Origin: Paraburkholderia sacchari
GTDB taxonomy: Bacteria; Pseudomonadota; Gammaproteobacteria; Burkholderiales; Burkholderiaceae
Assembly: GCF_000785435.2 (NCBI RefSeq)
Contig: NZ_JTDB02000001.1
Coordinates: 958,499-1,022,498, forward strand
Direction: 5' to 3'
Length of the DNA: 64,000 bases
This document shows positions 38,582 to 47,131 of the stretch, piece after piece (within the stretch, counting starts at the first letter, position 1; each line of letters starts with the position of its first letter). A program made the position numbers and the translations under genes. The notes under the pieces were generated by a model. It made no database searches. It was not told where the DNA came from and was given only the letters and a program-made list of their open reading frames with translations.

Positions 38582-40837
38582 ATGAATCAAAAACGGGATC
38601 GAATCGTGAGTACGCAACAAGCTATCAGTCAGCCGGCCCCGGCGGCCCGCACCGAGGAAGAGGACGTCGTTCTCGGCCAGTTGCTGCGCGTCATTTTCGA
38701 CGACATCGGCTGGCTCGTCATGATCGCGGCAGTGGTGGTCGGCGCTGCGGTGTTTTATTGCTTCGTGGCCAAACCCGTTTATACGGCCGACACGCAGGTC
38801 CGCGTAGAGCAGCAGGACTACACGACCCAGGCGCTCACGCAGACGCAGTCCGGCGCGAACGTCACGAGCGGCCAGCAGGGCAGCCTGCCAACCGACGCCG
38901 AAATTCAGATGATCCAGAGCCGCAGCGTGCTCGAACCGGTCGTCAAGCAGTTCAAGCTGAACTTCACGGCCGCGCCGGTCGCGCTGCCGGTGATCGGCAG
39001 CCTGGCCGCGCGTCTGGCGACGCCGGGCTCGCCCGCGCGTCCGTGGTTCGGCCTCAAGGATTACGCGTGGGGCGGCGAGGTGCTCAACATCGAGTCGATC
39101 CAGGTCGCGCCCGAGCTCGAAAGCAAGAAGCTCACGCTGACCGCGCTCGACGACAACCGCTACGTGATTTCCGGGCCCGACGGCGGCCGCCTGCTCGAAG
39201 GCACGGTGGGCCAGCGCGTGCAGGGCGGCGGGGTCACGCTGCTCGTGAACGAACTGAAGGCGCGTCCGGGCGAGCGTTTCAAGGTCATGCGCCTGAACGA
39301 TCTGGACGCCGTCGCGGCCTTCCAGAACGCCGTCAAGGTGCAGGAGCAGGGCAAGCAGACCGGCGTGATCGACATCTCGCTCGAAGGCCACGACCCGCAG
39401 GCGGCAGCCGATATCGCCAACGCGGTTGCGCAGTCGTATCTGCGCGAGCACGTGGCCAGCAAGCAGGCCGACGCAAGCAAGATGCTCGACTTCCTGCGCA
39501 GCGAGCAGCCGCGCCTGAAGGCCGATCTCGAACGTGCCGAAGCCGCGCTTACCGCGTATCAGAGCAAGTCGGGTTCGATCAACGCCAGCGACGAAGCGAA
39601 GATCTACCTCGACGGCAGCGTGCAGTACGAGCAGCAGATCTCGGCGCTGCAACTGCAGATCGCCTCGCTCCAGCAGCGCTTTGGCGACCAGCATCCGGTG
39701 CTCGTGGCGGCGCGCCAGCAGCTCGCACAACTCCAGGGCGAGCGCGCGAAGTACGACGCGAAGTTCCGCAACCTGCCGGGTACCGAAGTGAAGGCCGTGC
39801 AGTTGCAGCGCGACGCGAAGGTGGCGGAAGACATCTACGTGCTGCTGCTCAACCGTATTCAGGAGCTTTCGGTGCAGCGCGTGGGCACGGGAGGCAACGT
39901 CCATATCGTCGACGTCGCGATGCGCCCGGGCGCGCCTTCGAAGCCGAAGAAGCTGCTCATCATCTCGGCCGCCGCGATGCTTGGCATCATTCTCGGTACC
40001 GGCTTCGTGCTGATGCGCCGGAACATGTTCAAGGGCATCGTCGATCCGGACCAGATCGAGCGCACCTTCGATCTGCCCGTCTACGGCCTCGTGCCGCTCT
40101 CGGCGGAGCAGGCTGCGCTCGAGAAGCGCGCTCCGACGCGCGGCGGCACGCGTTTGCGCGAAGTGCTCGCGAACGTCGCGCCCAAGGACCTCACGGTCGA
40201 GAGCCTGCGCTCGCTGCGCACGTCGCTGCAATTCAGCGTGGCGGATGCGCGCAATCGCGTCGTTGTCCTGACCGGTTCGGTGCCGGGCGTGGGCAAGAGC
40301 TTCCTCACCGCGAACTTGGCCGTGCTGCTCGCCCACTCGGGCAAGCGGGTGCTGATGATCGACGGCGACATGCGCCGCGGCGCGCTCGAGCGCTACCTGG
40401 GAGGCTCGCAGGCTAATGGCTTTTCCGAGCTGCTCTCGGGCCAGATCTCGCTGGACGAGGCGATTCGCGCGACCGAAGTGGACAACCTGCACTTCATCTC
40501 GTGCGGCCGCCGTCCGCCGAATCCGTCCGAGCTGCTGATGTCGCCGCGCCTGAACCAGTATCTCGAAGGGCTCGCGAAGCGCTACGACATCCTGCTCGTG
40601 GATACGCCGCCGGTGCTGGCGGTGACCGATGCAGCGATTCTGAGCGGCCATGCAGGATCGACGTTCCTCGTGCTGCGCTCGGGCATCCATACGGAAGCCG
40701 AGATTGCCGATACGCTCAAGCGTCTGCGCAATGCGGGCGTGCACGTGACCGGCGGGGTCTTCAACGGGGTGTCGGCGCGCGCGCACGGCAAGTACGCCTA
40801 CGGCTATGCAGCCGTGCAGGAATACCTGAGCGCCTGA
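38582..40837 (+). CDS. bceF: BceF: bacterial tyrosine kinase and co-polymerase (Wzc type)
   Basis: 751 residues. Two membrane helices at ~38-60 and ~458-478 enclose a periplasmic Wzz domain with coiled-coil stretches. The cytoplasmic kinase domain has Walker A GSVPGVGKSFLTANLA (~564), Walker A' VLMIDGDMRRG (~590), Walker B ILLVDTPPVLAVTDA (~674) and a short C-terminal tyrosine cluster (YAYGYAAVQEYLSA). It autophosphorylates on tyrosine and governs polymerisation and export with BceE and BceD. The tyrosine cluster has four residues, which is fewer than in E. coli Wzc. Confidence 0.95.
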   Translation: MNQKRDRIVSTQQAISQPAPAARTEEEDVVLGQLLRVIFDDIGWLVMIAAVVVGAAVFYCFVAKPVYTADTQVRVEQQDYTTQALTQTQSGANVTSGQQGSLPTDAEIQMIQSRSVLEPVVKQFKLNFTAAPVALPVIGSLAARLATPGSPARPWFGLKDYAWGGEVLNIESIQVAPELESKKLTLTALDDNRYVISGPDGGRLLEGTVGQRVQGGGVTLLVNELKARPGERFKVMRLNDLDAVAAFQNAVKVQEQGKQTGVIDISLEGHDPQAAADIANAVAQSYLREHVASKQADASKMLDFLRSEQPRLKADLERAEAALTAYQSKSGSINASDEAKIYLDGSVQYEQQISALQLQIASLQQRFGDQHPVLVAARQQLAQLQGERAKYDAKFRNLPGTEVKAVQLQRDAKVAEDIYVLLLNRIQELSVQRVGTGGNVHIVDVAMRPGAPSKPKKLLIISAAAMLGIILGTGFVLMRRNMFKGIVDPDQIERTFDLPVYGLVPLSAEQAALEKRAPTRGGTRLREVLANVAPKDLTVESLRSLRTSLQFSVADARNRVVVLTGSVPGVGKSFLTANLAVLLAHSGKRVLMIDGDMRRGALERYLGGSQANGFSELLSGQISLDEAIRATEVDNLHFISCGRRPPNPSELLMSPRLNQYLEGLAKRYDILLVDTPPVLAVTDAAILSGHAGSTFLVLRSGIHTEAEIADTLKRLRNAGVHVTGGVFNGVSARAHGKYAYGYAAVQEYLSA

Positions 40838-40870
40838 TTCGGAACGCCTGATAACAAGGAGAAAAGCGCG

Positions 40871-41797
40871 ATGAAAGTGACCGTGCTCGTGCCGACGTAT
40901 CGGCGTCCTGAAGATCTGGCGCGCTGCCTCTCCGCGCTGCTGCGCCAGGAGCGCACGCCCGATGAGATCGTGGTGGTAGCGCGCGCGGATGACGAAGCCA
41001 CTCACGCGTGCCTTGCGGAGCATGTAACGCCGCGCGTGCTGAACGTCGAAGTCGCCACCGTAGACGAGCCGGGGCAGGTGGCCGCGCTCAACCGCGGCAT
41101 CGAAGCGGCGACGGGCGACGTGATCGCCATCACCGACGACGATGCCGCGCCGCACGCCGACTGGGTCGCGCGCATCGCCGCGCATTTCGAGGCCGATGAG
41201 ACGCTGGGCGCGCTCGGCGGCCGGGACTGGGTGCATGAGGATGGCCGCGTGCTCGACGGCCAACGCGAACTCGTGGGGCGTGTGCAGCGCTCGGGCCGCA
41301 TCGTCGGCAATCATCATCTGGGCGTGGGCGAAGCGCGCGAAGTCGATTTGCTCAAAGGCGCGAACATGAGCTACCGGCGCGCCGCGATTGGCGAACTGCG
41401 CTTTGACCGCCGCTTGCGCGGCACCGGCGCGCAAACGCATAACGACATGGCGTTCAGCATGGGCGTGAAGCGCGCGGGCTGGAAGCTCGTGTACGACCCG
41501 TGCGTGGCCGTCGACCATTTTCCGGCGCCAAGACCCGGCGAAGATCCGCGCAACGCGCAGACGCTCGCCTCGATCCGCAACGCTGCCTTCAACTTCCACC
41601 TGATCCTGCGCGGCAATCTCTCGCCGCTGCATCGCGAGGCCGCATGGTGGTGGTGGGCGCTCATCGGCACCCGGGTGTATCCGGGCCTGCTGCATACGGG
41701 CCTCGGCGCATGGCGCACTGGCTCGCTCGCGGTTGCGTTCGCGCGCTGGCGCGCCGTGCGCGGCGGCGCTCGCGAGGCACGCCGCGCAATCGCCTGA
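40871..41797 (+). CDS. bceG: BceG: family 2 glycosyltransferase
   Basis: 308 residues with AGGAG before ATG. GT-A fold motifs: VTVLVPTYRRPEDLARCLSAL at the start, then GDVIAITDDDAAPHADWV with the metal-binding DDD, and DLLKGANMSYRRAAI. The C-terminal region has a hydrophobic WWWWALIGTRVYPGLL stretch that may touch the membrane. It adds one sugar of the repeat unit on the cytoplasmic side. Which sugar cannot be read from sequence. Confidence 0.9.
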   Translation: MKVTVLVPTYRRPEDLARCLSALLRQERTPDEIVVVARADDEATHACLAEHVTPRVLNVEVATVDEPGQVAALNRGIEAATGDVIAITDDDAAPHADWVARIAAHFEADETLGALGGRDWVHEDGRVLDGQRELVGRVQRSGRIVGNHHLGVGEAREVDLLKGANMSYRRAAIGELRFDRRLRGTGAQTHNDMAFSMGVKRAGWKLVYDPCVAVDHFPAPRPGEDPRNAQTLASIRNAAFNFHLILRGNLSPLHREAAWWWWALIGTRVYPGLLHTGLGAWRTGSLAVAFARWRAVRGGAREARRAIA

Positions 41798-41869
41798 AGC
41801 CGCTGAATCAGCTGCATTGGCTGAGGTGCTTCTGGCGCATTTTGAAATCGATTCAACGGAGGACCTCGA

Positions 41870-43063
41870 ATGAGCGGTACGCAAGTCCACGTTCACCTCT
41901 TTTATGGCGCCGATCCGCGCCGTTACCGCAAGGGTGAGAACATTGGCTCCCTTTACGGCTATCACCACGCCGAGTCCGCGGAATTCGCGCTCGATTACGC
42001 CAGGGACGCGAGCGAGAGCGCGCCTGTGCGCCTCGTGCGCCGCGCGATGAAGGCGGCGCTCGGCTTCGACTTTATTCACGCATGGCGCAACCGCCGTGCA
42101 ATTCTCGATTCGGACGTGATCTGGACGCACACGGAGCAGGAGCATCTGGCCGTGGCGCTGGTGCTGCTCATGCACGCTAAGAAGGGCGGCGCGCGTCCGC
42201 TGCTGCTCGCGCAGAGCGTGTGGCTGCTCGACCGCTGGCCCGGCTACGGCGCGCTGCGCCGCGCGCTGTATCAGCGCCTGCTCAAGCGTGCCGATCTGCT
42301 GACCACGCTCGCGAGCGAAAACGCAGCGCTGTGCGGCGATTATTTCGGGCGCAACGCGCGTCATGTGCTTTATGGCTTGAACACCAACGATTTTCCGCTG
42401 CGTCCGCCTTCGCACTGGCAGCCGAATACGCCCGTGCGCGTGGCCGGCATCGGCAACGATCGCGACCGCGACTGGACCACGCTCGTGGGCGCGCTCGGCA
42501 ACGACGCGCGCTATCAGGTGCGCATCGCCACGCGCAGGCGCATGCCGGCTTCGGCGCGCGCGTCGAACGTGGAGATCGTGCGCGTGTCCGGCATCCAGCA
42601 GCAGCACGCGCTCTATGAGTGGGCGGACATCATCGTCGTGCCGCTGCGGCCCAATACGCACGCGTCGGGCATCACCGTAATGCTCGAAGCCGCAGCGCTC
42701 GGCAAGCCGATGATCGTGACGAAGGTGGGCGCGCTCGAAGATTACTTCGACGAACAGGCCGCGTTCTATGTCGAGCCGTTCAACACGGAGCAACTGCGCG
42801 ACGCCGTGAACGCGCTCGTCGACGACCCCGCGCGCGCGCTCGCCCAGGCGCGCGAGGCCTGCGAGCAACTGCGCACGCGCGATCTCACGACCGAGAACTT
42901 CGCGCGGCAACACGCGCATCTCACGCGCGAGATGCTGCGCGAGCGCGATCCGCGCGTGGCGCAGCCCGCGCATGCGGGCGCGCGTCCGATGGGGCAGACA
43001 GCGGGACAGACAGCGGAGCAGGCGGCTGGGCAGGCTGTGAAGCAGACCGCGGGCCGGGTGTAA
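41870..43063 (+). CDS. bceH: BceH: glycosyltransferase (GT-B fold)
   Basis: 397 residues, with GGAGG 7 bases before ATG. The N-lobe has HTEQEHLAVALVLLMHA. The C-lobe has GNDRDRDWTTLVGALGNDARY and the nucleotide-sugar motif VVPLRPNTHASGITVMLEAA, followed by GKPMIVTKVGALEDYF. The last ~30 residues are a degenerate Gln/Ala/Thr-Gly repeat (GQTAGQTAEQAAGQAVKQTA) that is not part of the fold. It adds one sugar in repeat-unit assembly. The polymerase gene starts 2 bases later. Confidence 0.88.
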   Translation: MSGTQVHVHLFYGADPRRYRKGENIGSLYGYHHAESAEFALDYARDASESAPVRLVRRAMKAALGFDFIHAWRNRRAILDSDVIWTHTEQEHLAVALVLLMHAKKGGARPLLLAQSVWLLDRWPGYGALRRALYQRLLKRADLLTTLASENAALCGDYFGRNARHVLYGLNTNDFPLRPPSHWQPNTPVRVAGIGNDRDRDWTTLVGALGNDARYQVRIATRRRMPASARASNVEIVRVSGIQQQHALYEWADIIVVPLRPNTHASGITVMLEAAALGKPMIVTKVGALEDYFDEQAAFYVEPFNTEQLRDAVNALVDDPARALAQAREACEQLRTRDLTTENFARQHAHLTREMLRERDPRVAQPAHAGARPMGQTAGQTAEQAAGQAVKQTAGRV

Positions 43064-43065
43064 TC

Positions 43066-44601
43066 ATGCGCATTCCGTCTGCCGCTCCCGCACCTGCTCC
43101 GGCTCCGCGTCCGCCGGCCCCGCGCTTCAACGCGCCGGTCAGGCCGGCGGCCGCTGCGCCAGTGCCGCGCCAGCGTTCGGCGCTGCGCCGCGCAATGGGC
43201 CGCGACACGCTGCCCGTGATCGCGCTGTGGGCCTTTACCGCACTGCTGATTCTTGCGCACCAGGGCACGGTGCTCACGCTCGCGTTTCCGGTGCTCGCCA
43301 TCGCCGTGGGTTTCTGGCTCTACTTCGTGAATCCGGTTCGCTATATCGGCTTCATGTGGTGGCTGTGGTTCCTGAGCCCCGAAGTGCGCCGCCTCGCCGA
43401 CTTCGGCAAGGGCGGCTTCACGCCCACGAGCCTGATTCAGGTCGCGCCGCTCGCAGTCACGATGATCAGCGGGCTGTCGCTGCTGCGCTACTACCCGGTG
43501 CTTGCGCAGCGCCGCGGGTTGCCGATCGTGCTCACGCTGCTCGGCATTGGCTATGCATTCGTGGTGGGCGTGGTCGCGAGCGGCCCGGCCGCCGCTGTCT
43601 ATGACCTCGCGAACTGGATCTATCCGATCCTGATCGGTTTTCACATCATGGTCCTCACGCGCCAGTATCCCGAGTGCCGCGAGACCATCGTGAACACCTT
43701 CATTTACGGCATGCTCGTGATGGGCGCCTATGGACTCGTGCAGTTCTTCATCATGCCGCCGTGGGACGCCATGTGGATGATCGGTTCGGACATGAATTCG
43801 CAGGGCGATCCGGTGCCGCTGGGCGTGCGCGTGTTCAGCACGATGAATTCCTCTGGCCCGTTCGCGTTCGCGATGATGGGCGCGATGGTGCTCGTGATGG
43901 CCGCGAAGCATCGCGTGCGCTGGGTGGCTGCCGCGTTCGGCTTCTTCTCGTTCGCGCTTTCGCTGGTGCGCTCGACGTGGGGCGGCTGGGCGCTCGCCAT
44001 GGTGATCCAGCTGGCGAAGTCGAGCAACAAGGTGCGCATCCGCATCATCGTGAGCGCGCTCGTGCTCGCGGGCGTGTGCGTGCCGCTGCTCACCTTCGGC
44101 CCGGTGGCCGAGCGCATGCAGCAGCGTCTGAATACGCTCGTGAACCTGAAGGACGACCAGAGTTACGCGGCGCGTAACCAGTTTTATGCCGAGTTCGCGA
44201 AAAAGGCCTTCACCGACGTGACGGGCGAGGGCTTGGGCGCCACCGGCGCATCGACCAAGCTTTCGAGCAGCAACGGGCAGCTTGGCCAGTACGGCAGCTT
44301 CGACAGCGGCGTGATGAACATTCCGTTCGTGCTCGGCTGGCCCGGCACGCTGATGTATCTGTCCGGCGTGCTATGGCTCATTGTGCGCGCGGTGCGCATC
44401 TCGTTGCGCATGCCCGAGGACCGCTATGTGTGCGCGTGCCTGAGCCTCACGGTGTCGATCTTCGCGATGCTCGTGTTCACGAACTCGCTGGTCGGCACGG
44501 GCGGTCTGCTGCTGTTTTCTAGTGTGTTTTCCATTCTCAGCGCGGGACACTGGAGCAAGCTGACTCGTCTCCAGGCCCGCAACATGGAGGTCTCCGATTG
44601 A
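43066..44601 (+). CDS. bceI: BceI: O-antigen polymerase/ligase-like membrane protein (Wzy type)
   Basis: 511 residues. A Pro/Ala-rich N-terminal tail of ~45 residues precedes roughly ten to twelve membrane helices. A long periplasmic loop in the middle carries GVRVFSTMNSSGPFAFAMMG, and VRSTWGGWALAMVIQL and GEGLGATGAS are typical of Wzy/WaaL-type proteins. It should polymerise flipped repeat units in the periplasmic leaflet. bceJ begins inside its stop codon, so the two are coupled. Confidence 0.88.
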   Translation: MRIPSAAPAPAPAPRPPAPRFNAPVRPAAAAPVPRQRSALRRAMGRDTLPVIALWAFTALLILAHQGTVLTLAFPVLAIAVGFWLYFVNPVRYIGFMWWLWFLSPEVRRLADFGKGGFTPTSLIQVAPLAVTMISGLSLLRYYPVLAQRRGLPIVLTLLGIGYAFVVGVVASGPAAAVYDLANWIYPILIGFHIMVLTRQYPECRETIVNTFIYGMLVMGAYGLVQFFIMPPWDAMWMIGSDMNSQGDPVPLGVRVFSTMNSSGPFAFAMMGAMVLVMAAKHRVRWVAAAFGFFSFALSLVRSTWGGWALAMVIQLAKSSNKVRIRIIVSALVLAGVCVPLLTFGPVAERMQQRLNTLVNLKDDQSYAARNQFYAEFAKKAFTDVTGEGLGATGASTKLSSSNGQLGQYGSFDSGVMNIPFVLGWPGTLMYLSGVLWLIVRAVRISLRMPEDRYVCACLSLTVSIFAMLVFTNSLVGTGGLLLFSSVFSILSAGHWSKLTRLQARNMEVSD

Positions 44602-45824
44602 GAGTCGCAATCGTCACGCACGTGGTGCGCCACAACGACGGCCAGGGGCGCGTCAATCATGAAATCGCGCGCGCGGCCCTCGACGAAGGATTCGAGGTCA
44701 CGCTGGTGGCTTCGCATGTCGCGCCGGAACTGGTTGCGCATCCGAAAGTGAAGTGGGTGCCGGTGCAGCCTTCGCGTCTGTGGCCCACCAATCTGCTGCG
44801 CCAGCAGGTGTTCGCGCTCAAGAGCGCGCTGTGGCTGCGCCGCCATCGCCGCGACTACGACGTGCTGCATGTGAATGGCTTCATCACCTGGGCACATGCC
44901 GACGTCAACACCGCGCACTTCGTGCACGGCGGCTGGGGGCGCAGCAAGTATTACCCGTTCGGGCTCACGCGCGGCGTGTGGTCGGCGTACCAGTTCATCT
45001 ATACGCGTGCGAATGCGGTGCTCGAGCGCTGGGCCTACCGGCGCTCGCGCGTGATTGCCGCCGTCTCGCGCAAGGTTGCCGACGAGATCGTCGCCTCGGG
45101 TGGCAACCCGGTCGAGCGGCTCGACGTGATCTACAACGGCGTGGATACGCGCGGCTTCGCCTCGGCCAGCGCCGATCGCGCGAAGTTCGAATTGCCTGAA
45201 GACAAGTTCTTCCTGCTGTTCGTGGGCGACCTGCGCACGCCGCGCAAGAATCTCGGCACGGTGCTGCAGGCGCTCAAGCAACTGCCCGAGCGCGTGCATC
45301 TTGCGGTGGCGGGTTACCTGCCTGGCAGCCCGTACCCGGAGATGGCGCGCGAACTTGGCATTGCCTCGCGCGTGCATTTTCTCGGGCTCGTGCGCGAGAT
45401 GCCGGTGCTGATGCGCAGCGTGGACGCCTACGTATTTCCTTCGCGCTACGAAGCAATGAGCCTCTCTCTGCTGGAGGCGATGGCGGCGGGCCTGCCCGTG
45501 GTCACCGCGCAGACGGCGGGCGGGGCGGAGATCATCACGCCCGATTGCGGCATCGTGCTCGACGATCCGGACGACGCGCCCGCGCTCGCCAACGCGATCC
45601 TGCAACTCGCAGACGATACCCCGCGCCGCCACGCGATGGGCGAGGCCGCGGCAAAGCTCGCGGGGGAATTCGGCTGGGCGCGCATGGCTGCGCAATACAT
45701 CGCGCTCTATCGCCAGTTGGCGGGCGACGCGGGCGCCGTGGTGCGCAACGACACGCGGGACGCACAGCGAGGCGCGGACAGCGGCTTCGCTGCAGCGCCG
45801 CTGCCGCGCGCCAAGACTCCCTGA
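44598..45824 (+). CDS. bceJ: BceJ: family 4 glycosyltransferase
   Basis: 408 residues from a TTG start at 44598 that overlaps the bceI stop; GGAGG 7 bases upstream supports it, and the product begins RVAIVTHVVRHNDGQGRVNHE, the natural N-terminus of a GT-B enzyme. The N-lobe has AHFVHGGWGRSKYYPF; the C-lobe has IYNGVDTRGF, LFVGDLRTPRKNLGTVLQAL and the E-x7-E motif in RYEAMSLSLLEAMAAGLPVV. It adds a sugar to the lipid-linked repeat unit. A weak start codon may tune its level relative to bceI. Confidence 0.9.
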   Translation: MRVAIVTHVVRHNDGQGRVNHEIARAALDEGFEVTLVASHVAPELVAHPKVKWVPVQPSRLWPTNLLRQQVFALKSALWLRRHRRDYDVLHVNGFITWAHADVNTAHFVHGGWGRSKYYPFGLTRGVWSAYQFIYTRANAVLERWAYRRSRVIAAVSRKVADEIVASGGNPVERLDVIYNGVDTRGFASASADRAKFELPEDKFFLLFVGDLRTPRKNLGTVLQALKQLPERVHLAVAGYLPGSPYPEMARELGIASRVHFLGLVREMPVLMRSVDAYVFPSRYEAMSLSLLEAMAAGLPVVTAQTAGGAEIITPDCGIVLDDPDDAPALANAILQLADDTPRRHAMGEAAAKLAGEFGWARMAAQYIALYRQLAGDAGAVVRNDTRDAQRGADSGFAAAPLPRAKTP

Positions 45825-45828
45825 ACCT

Positions 45829-45859
45829 TAGGGCCGGTTCACACTAATAACAGGCCCTA
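45829..45859. repeat. Inverted repeat between bceJ and bceK
   Basis: TAGGGCC and GGCCCTA, 17-base loop, in a 56-base gap. It lacks a T-run. It could affect expression of bceK from the operon transcript. Confidence 0.4.
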
Positions 45860-45880
45860 GGGCAAGACAAGGATACGAAA

Positions 45881-47050
45881 ATGACGAAACATTCCATCCA
45901 TTCGCTACAGATCGGCATGCACTGGTTTCCGGAGCGCGCGGGCGGGCTCGACCGCATGTATTACTCGCTCGTGGGGGCGCTGCCCAGCGCGGGCGTGCAC
46001 GTGCGCGGCGTCGTGGCGGGCTCCCCGAAGGTGGCCGAGGACAGCAATGGCGCGATCCAGGGCTTCGGCTCGGCCGCGCGCGCATTGCCGTTTCGCTTGA
46101 TGGACGCGCGCCGCGCGCTGCGCCGCGAGATTCAAAGCCATCGTCCCGATGTGATTTCTTCGCACTTCGCACTTTATACCTTTCCGGGTCTCGACGTGAC
46201 GCGCGGCATTCCGCAGGTCTCGCATTTTCAGGGACCGTGGGCCGATGAGAGCTTTGTTGAAGGCGCGGCTACGCTGAGCCAGCGCATCAAGCACTCGCTA
46301 GAACAATCGGTGTACGAACGGTCGTCGCGGCTTATTGTGCTGTCGAAAGCGTTCGGCGATATTCTCACGAAGCGTTATGCGATTTCACCGGACCGTGTGC
46401 GTATCGTGCCGGGTTGTGTGGATACTGCGCAGTTCGATCCTGCTTGTACGCGCGCCGAGGCGCGTCTGCGTCTGCAATTGCCTCAGAATCGCCCGATCGT
46501 GCTCGCTGTGCGCCGTCTCGTGCGCCGCATGGGTCTGGAAGATTTGATCGACGCGATCAAAGTGGTGAAGCAGCGTCATCCCGATGTGCTGCTGCTGATT
46601 GCGGGGCGCGGGCGTCTGGAAGCGGAACTGCAACAGCGTATCGATGAAGCGGGGCTGACCGATAACGTCAGGCTGCTGGGCTTCGTGCCTGACGCGCAGT
46701 TGCCTTCGCTTTATCGCGCAGCCACGTTGAGCATTGTGCCTACGGTGGCGCTCGAAGGCTTTGGTTTGATTACCGTGGAGTCGCTTTCGGCCGGCACGCC
46801 GGTGCTGGTTACGCCGGTGGGCGGGTTGCCTGAAGCCGTGGCCGGGCTGTCGCAGGATCTCGTGCTGCCCGAAACGGGGGCTGCTGCGATTGCCGAGGGG
46901 ATTGACGCCGCGTTCTCCGGGCGCATCAAGCTGCCGGACGAAGAGGCGTGCAAAACCTATGCGCGCGAGAACTTCGATAATGCCGTGATCGCGAAGCGCG
47001 TGGCCGACGTTTATGCGGAAGCGATTGCGGCCGCGAACGGCGTGCATTGA
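45881..47050 (+). CDS. bceK: BceK: family 4 glycosyltransferase
   Basis: 389 residues. N-lobe: MHWFPERAGGLDRMYYSLVGAL (a Gly-rich acceptor loop) and HFQGPWADES; C-lobe: VPGCVDTAQFDP, LAVRRLVRRMGLEDLIDAI, LIAGRGRLEAELQQ and the E-x7-E motif in ALEGFGLITVESLSAGTPVL. It acts in repeat-unit assembly. It is the last gene of the first bce block. A bidirectional hairpin follows, then the foreign-looking genes at 47132-52171. Confidence 0.9.
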   Translation: MTKHSIHSLQIGMHWFPERAGGLDRMYYSLVGALPSAGVHVRGVVAGSPKVAEDSNGAIQGFGSAARALPFRLMDARRALRREIQSHRPDVISSHFALYTFPGLDVTRGIPQVSHFQGPWADESFVEGAATLSQRIKHSLEQSVYERSSRLIVLSKAFGDILTKRYAISPDRVRIVPGCVDTAQFDPACTRAEARLRLQLPQNRPIVLAVRRLVRRMGLEDLIDAIKVVKQRHPDVLLLIAGRGRLEAELQQRIDEAGLTDNVRLLGFVPDAQLPSLYRAATLSIVPTVALEGFGLITVESLSAGTPVLVTPVGGLPEAVAGLSQDLVLPETGAAAIAEGIDAAFSGRIKLPDEEACKTYARENFDNAVIAKRVADVYAEAIAAANGVH

Positions 47051-47071
47051 GGCGCTGTAGCGTTGAAATGA

Positions 47072-47110
47072 AAACGCCGCCCGGGGTCACCTCACAGGAG
47101 GGCGGCGTTT
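47072..47110. terminator. Bidirectional hairpin after bceK
   Basis: AAACGCCGCCC and GGGCGGCGTTT with a 17-base loop. It ends the bceB-bceK block on + and also lies 22 bases beyond the stop of the convergent gene on -, with TTTT on the minus side. Confidence 0.7.
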
Positions 47111-47131
47111 ATGCTGCGGGGGATGAGGATT

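Noticed and set aside
38543..42973. 4.4-kb open frame on the minus strand opposite bceF-bceH
   Set aside because: Spans several real + genes and is compositionally a shadow (His/Arg/Ala-rich); no domain recognised.
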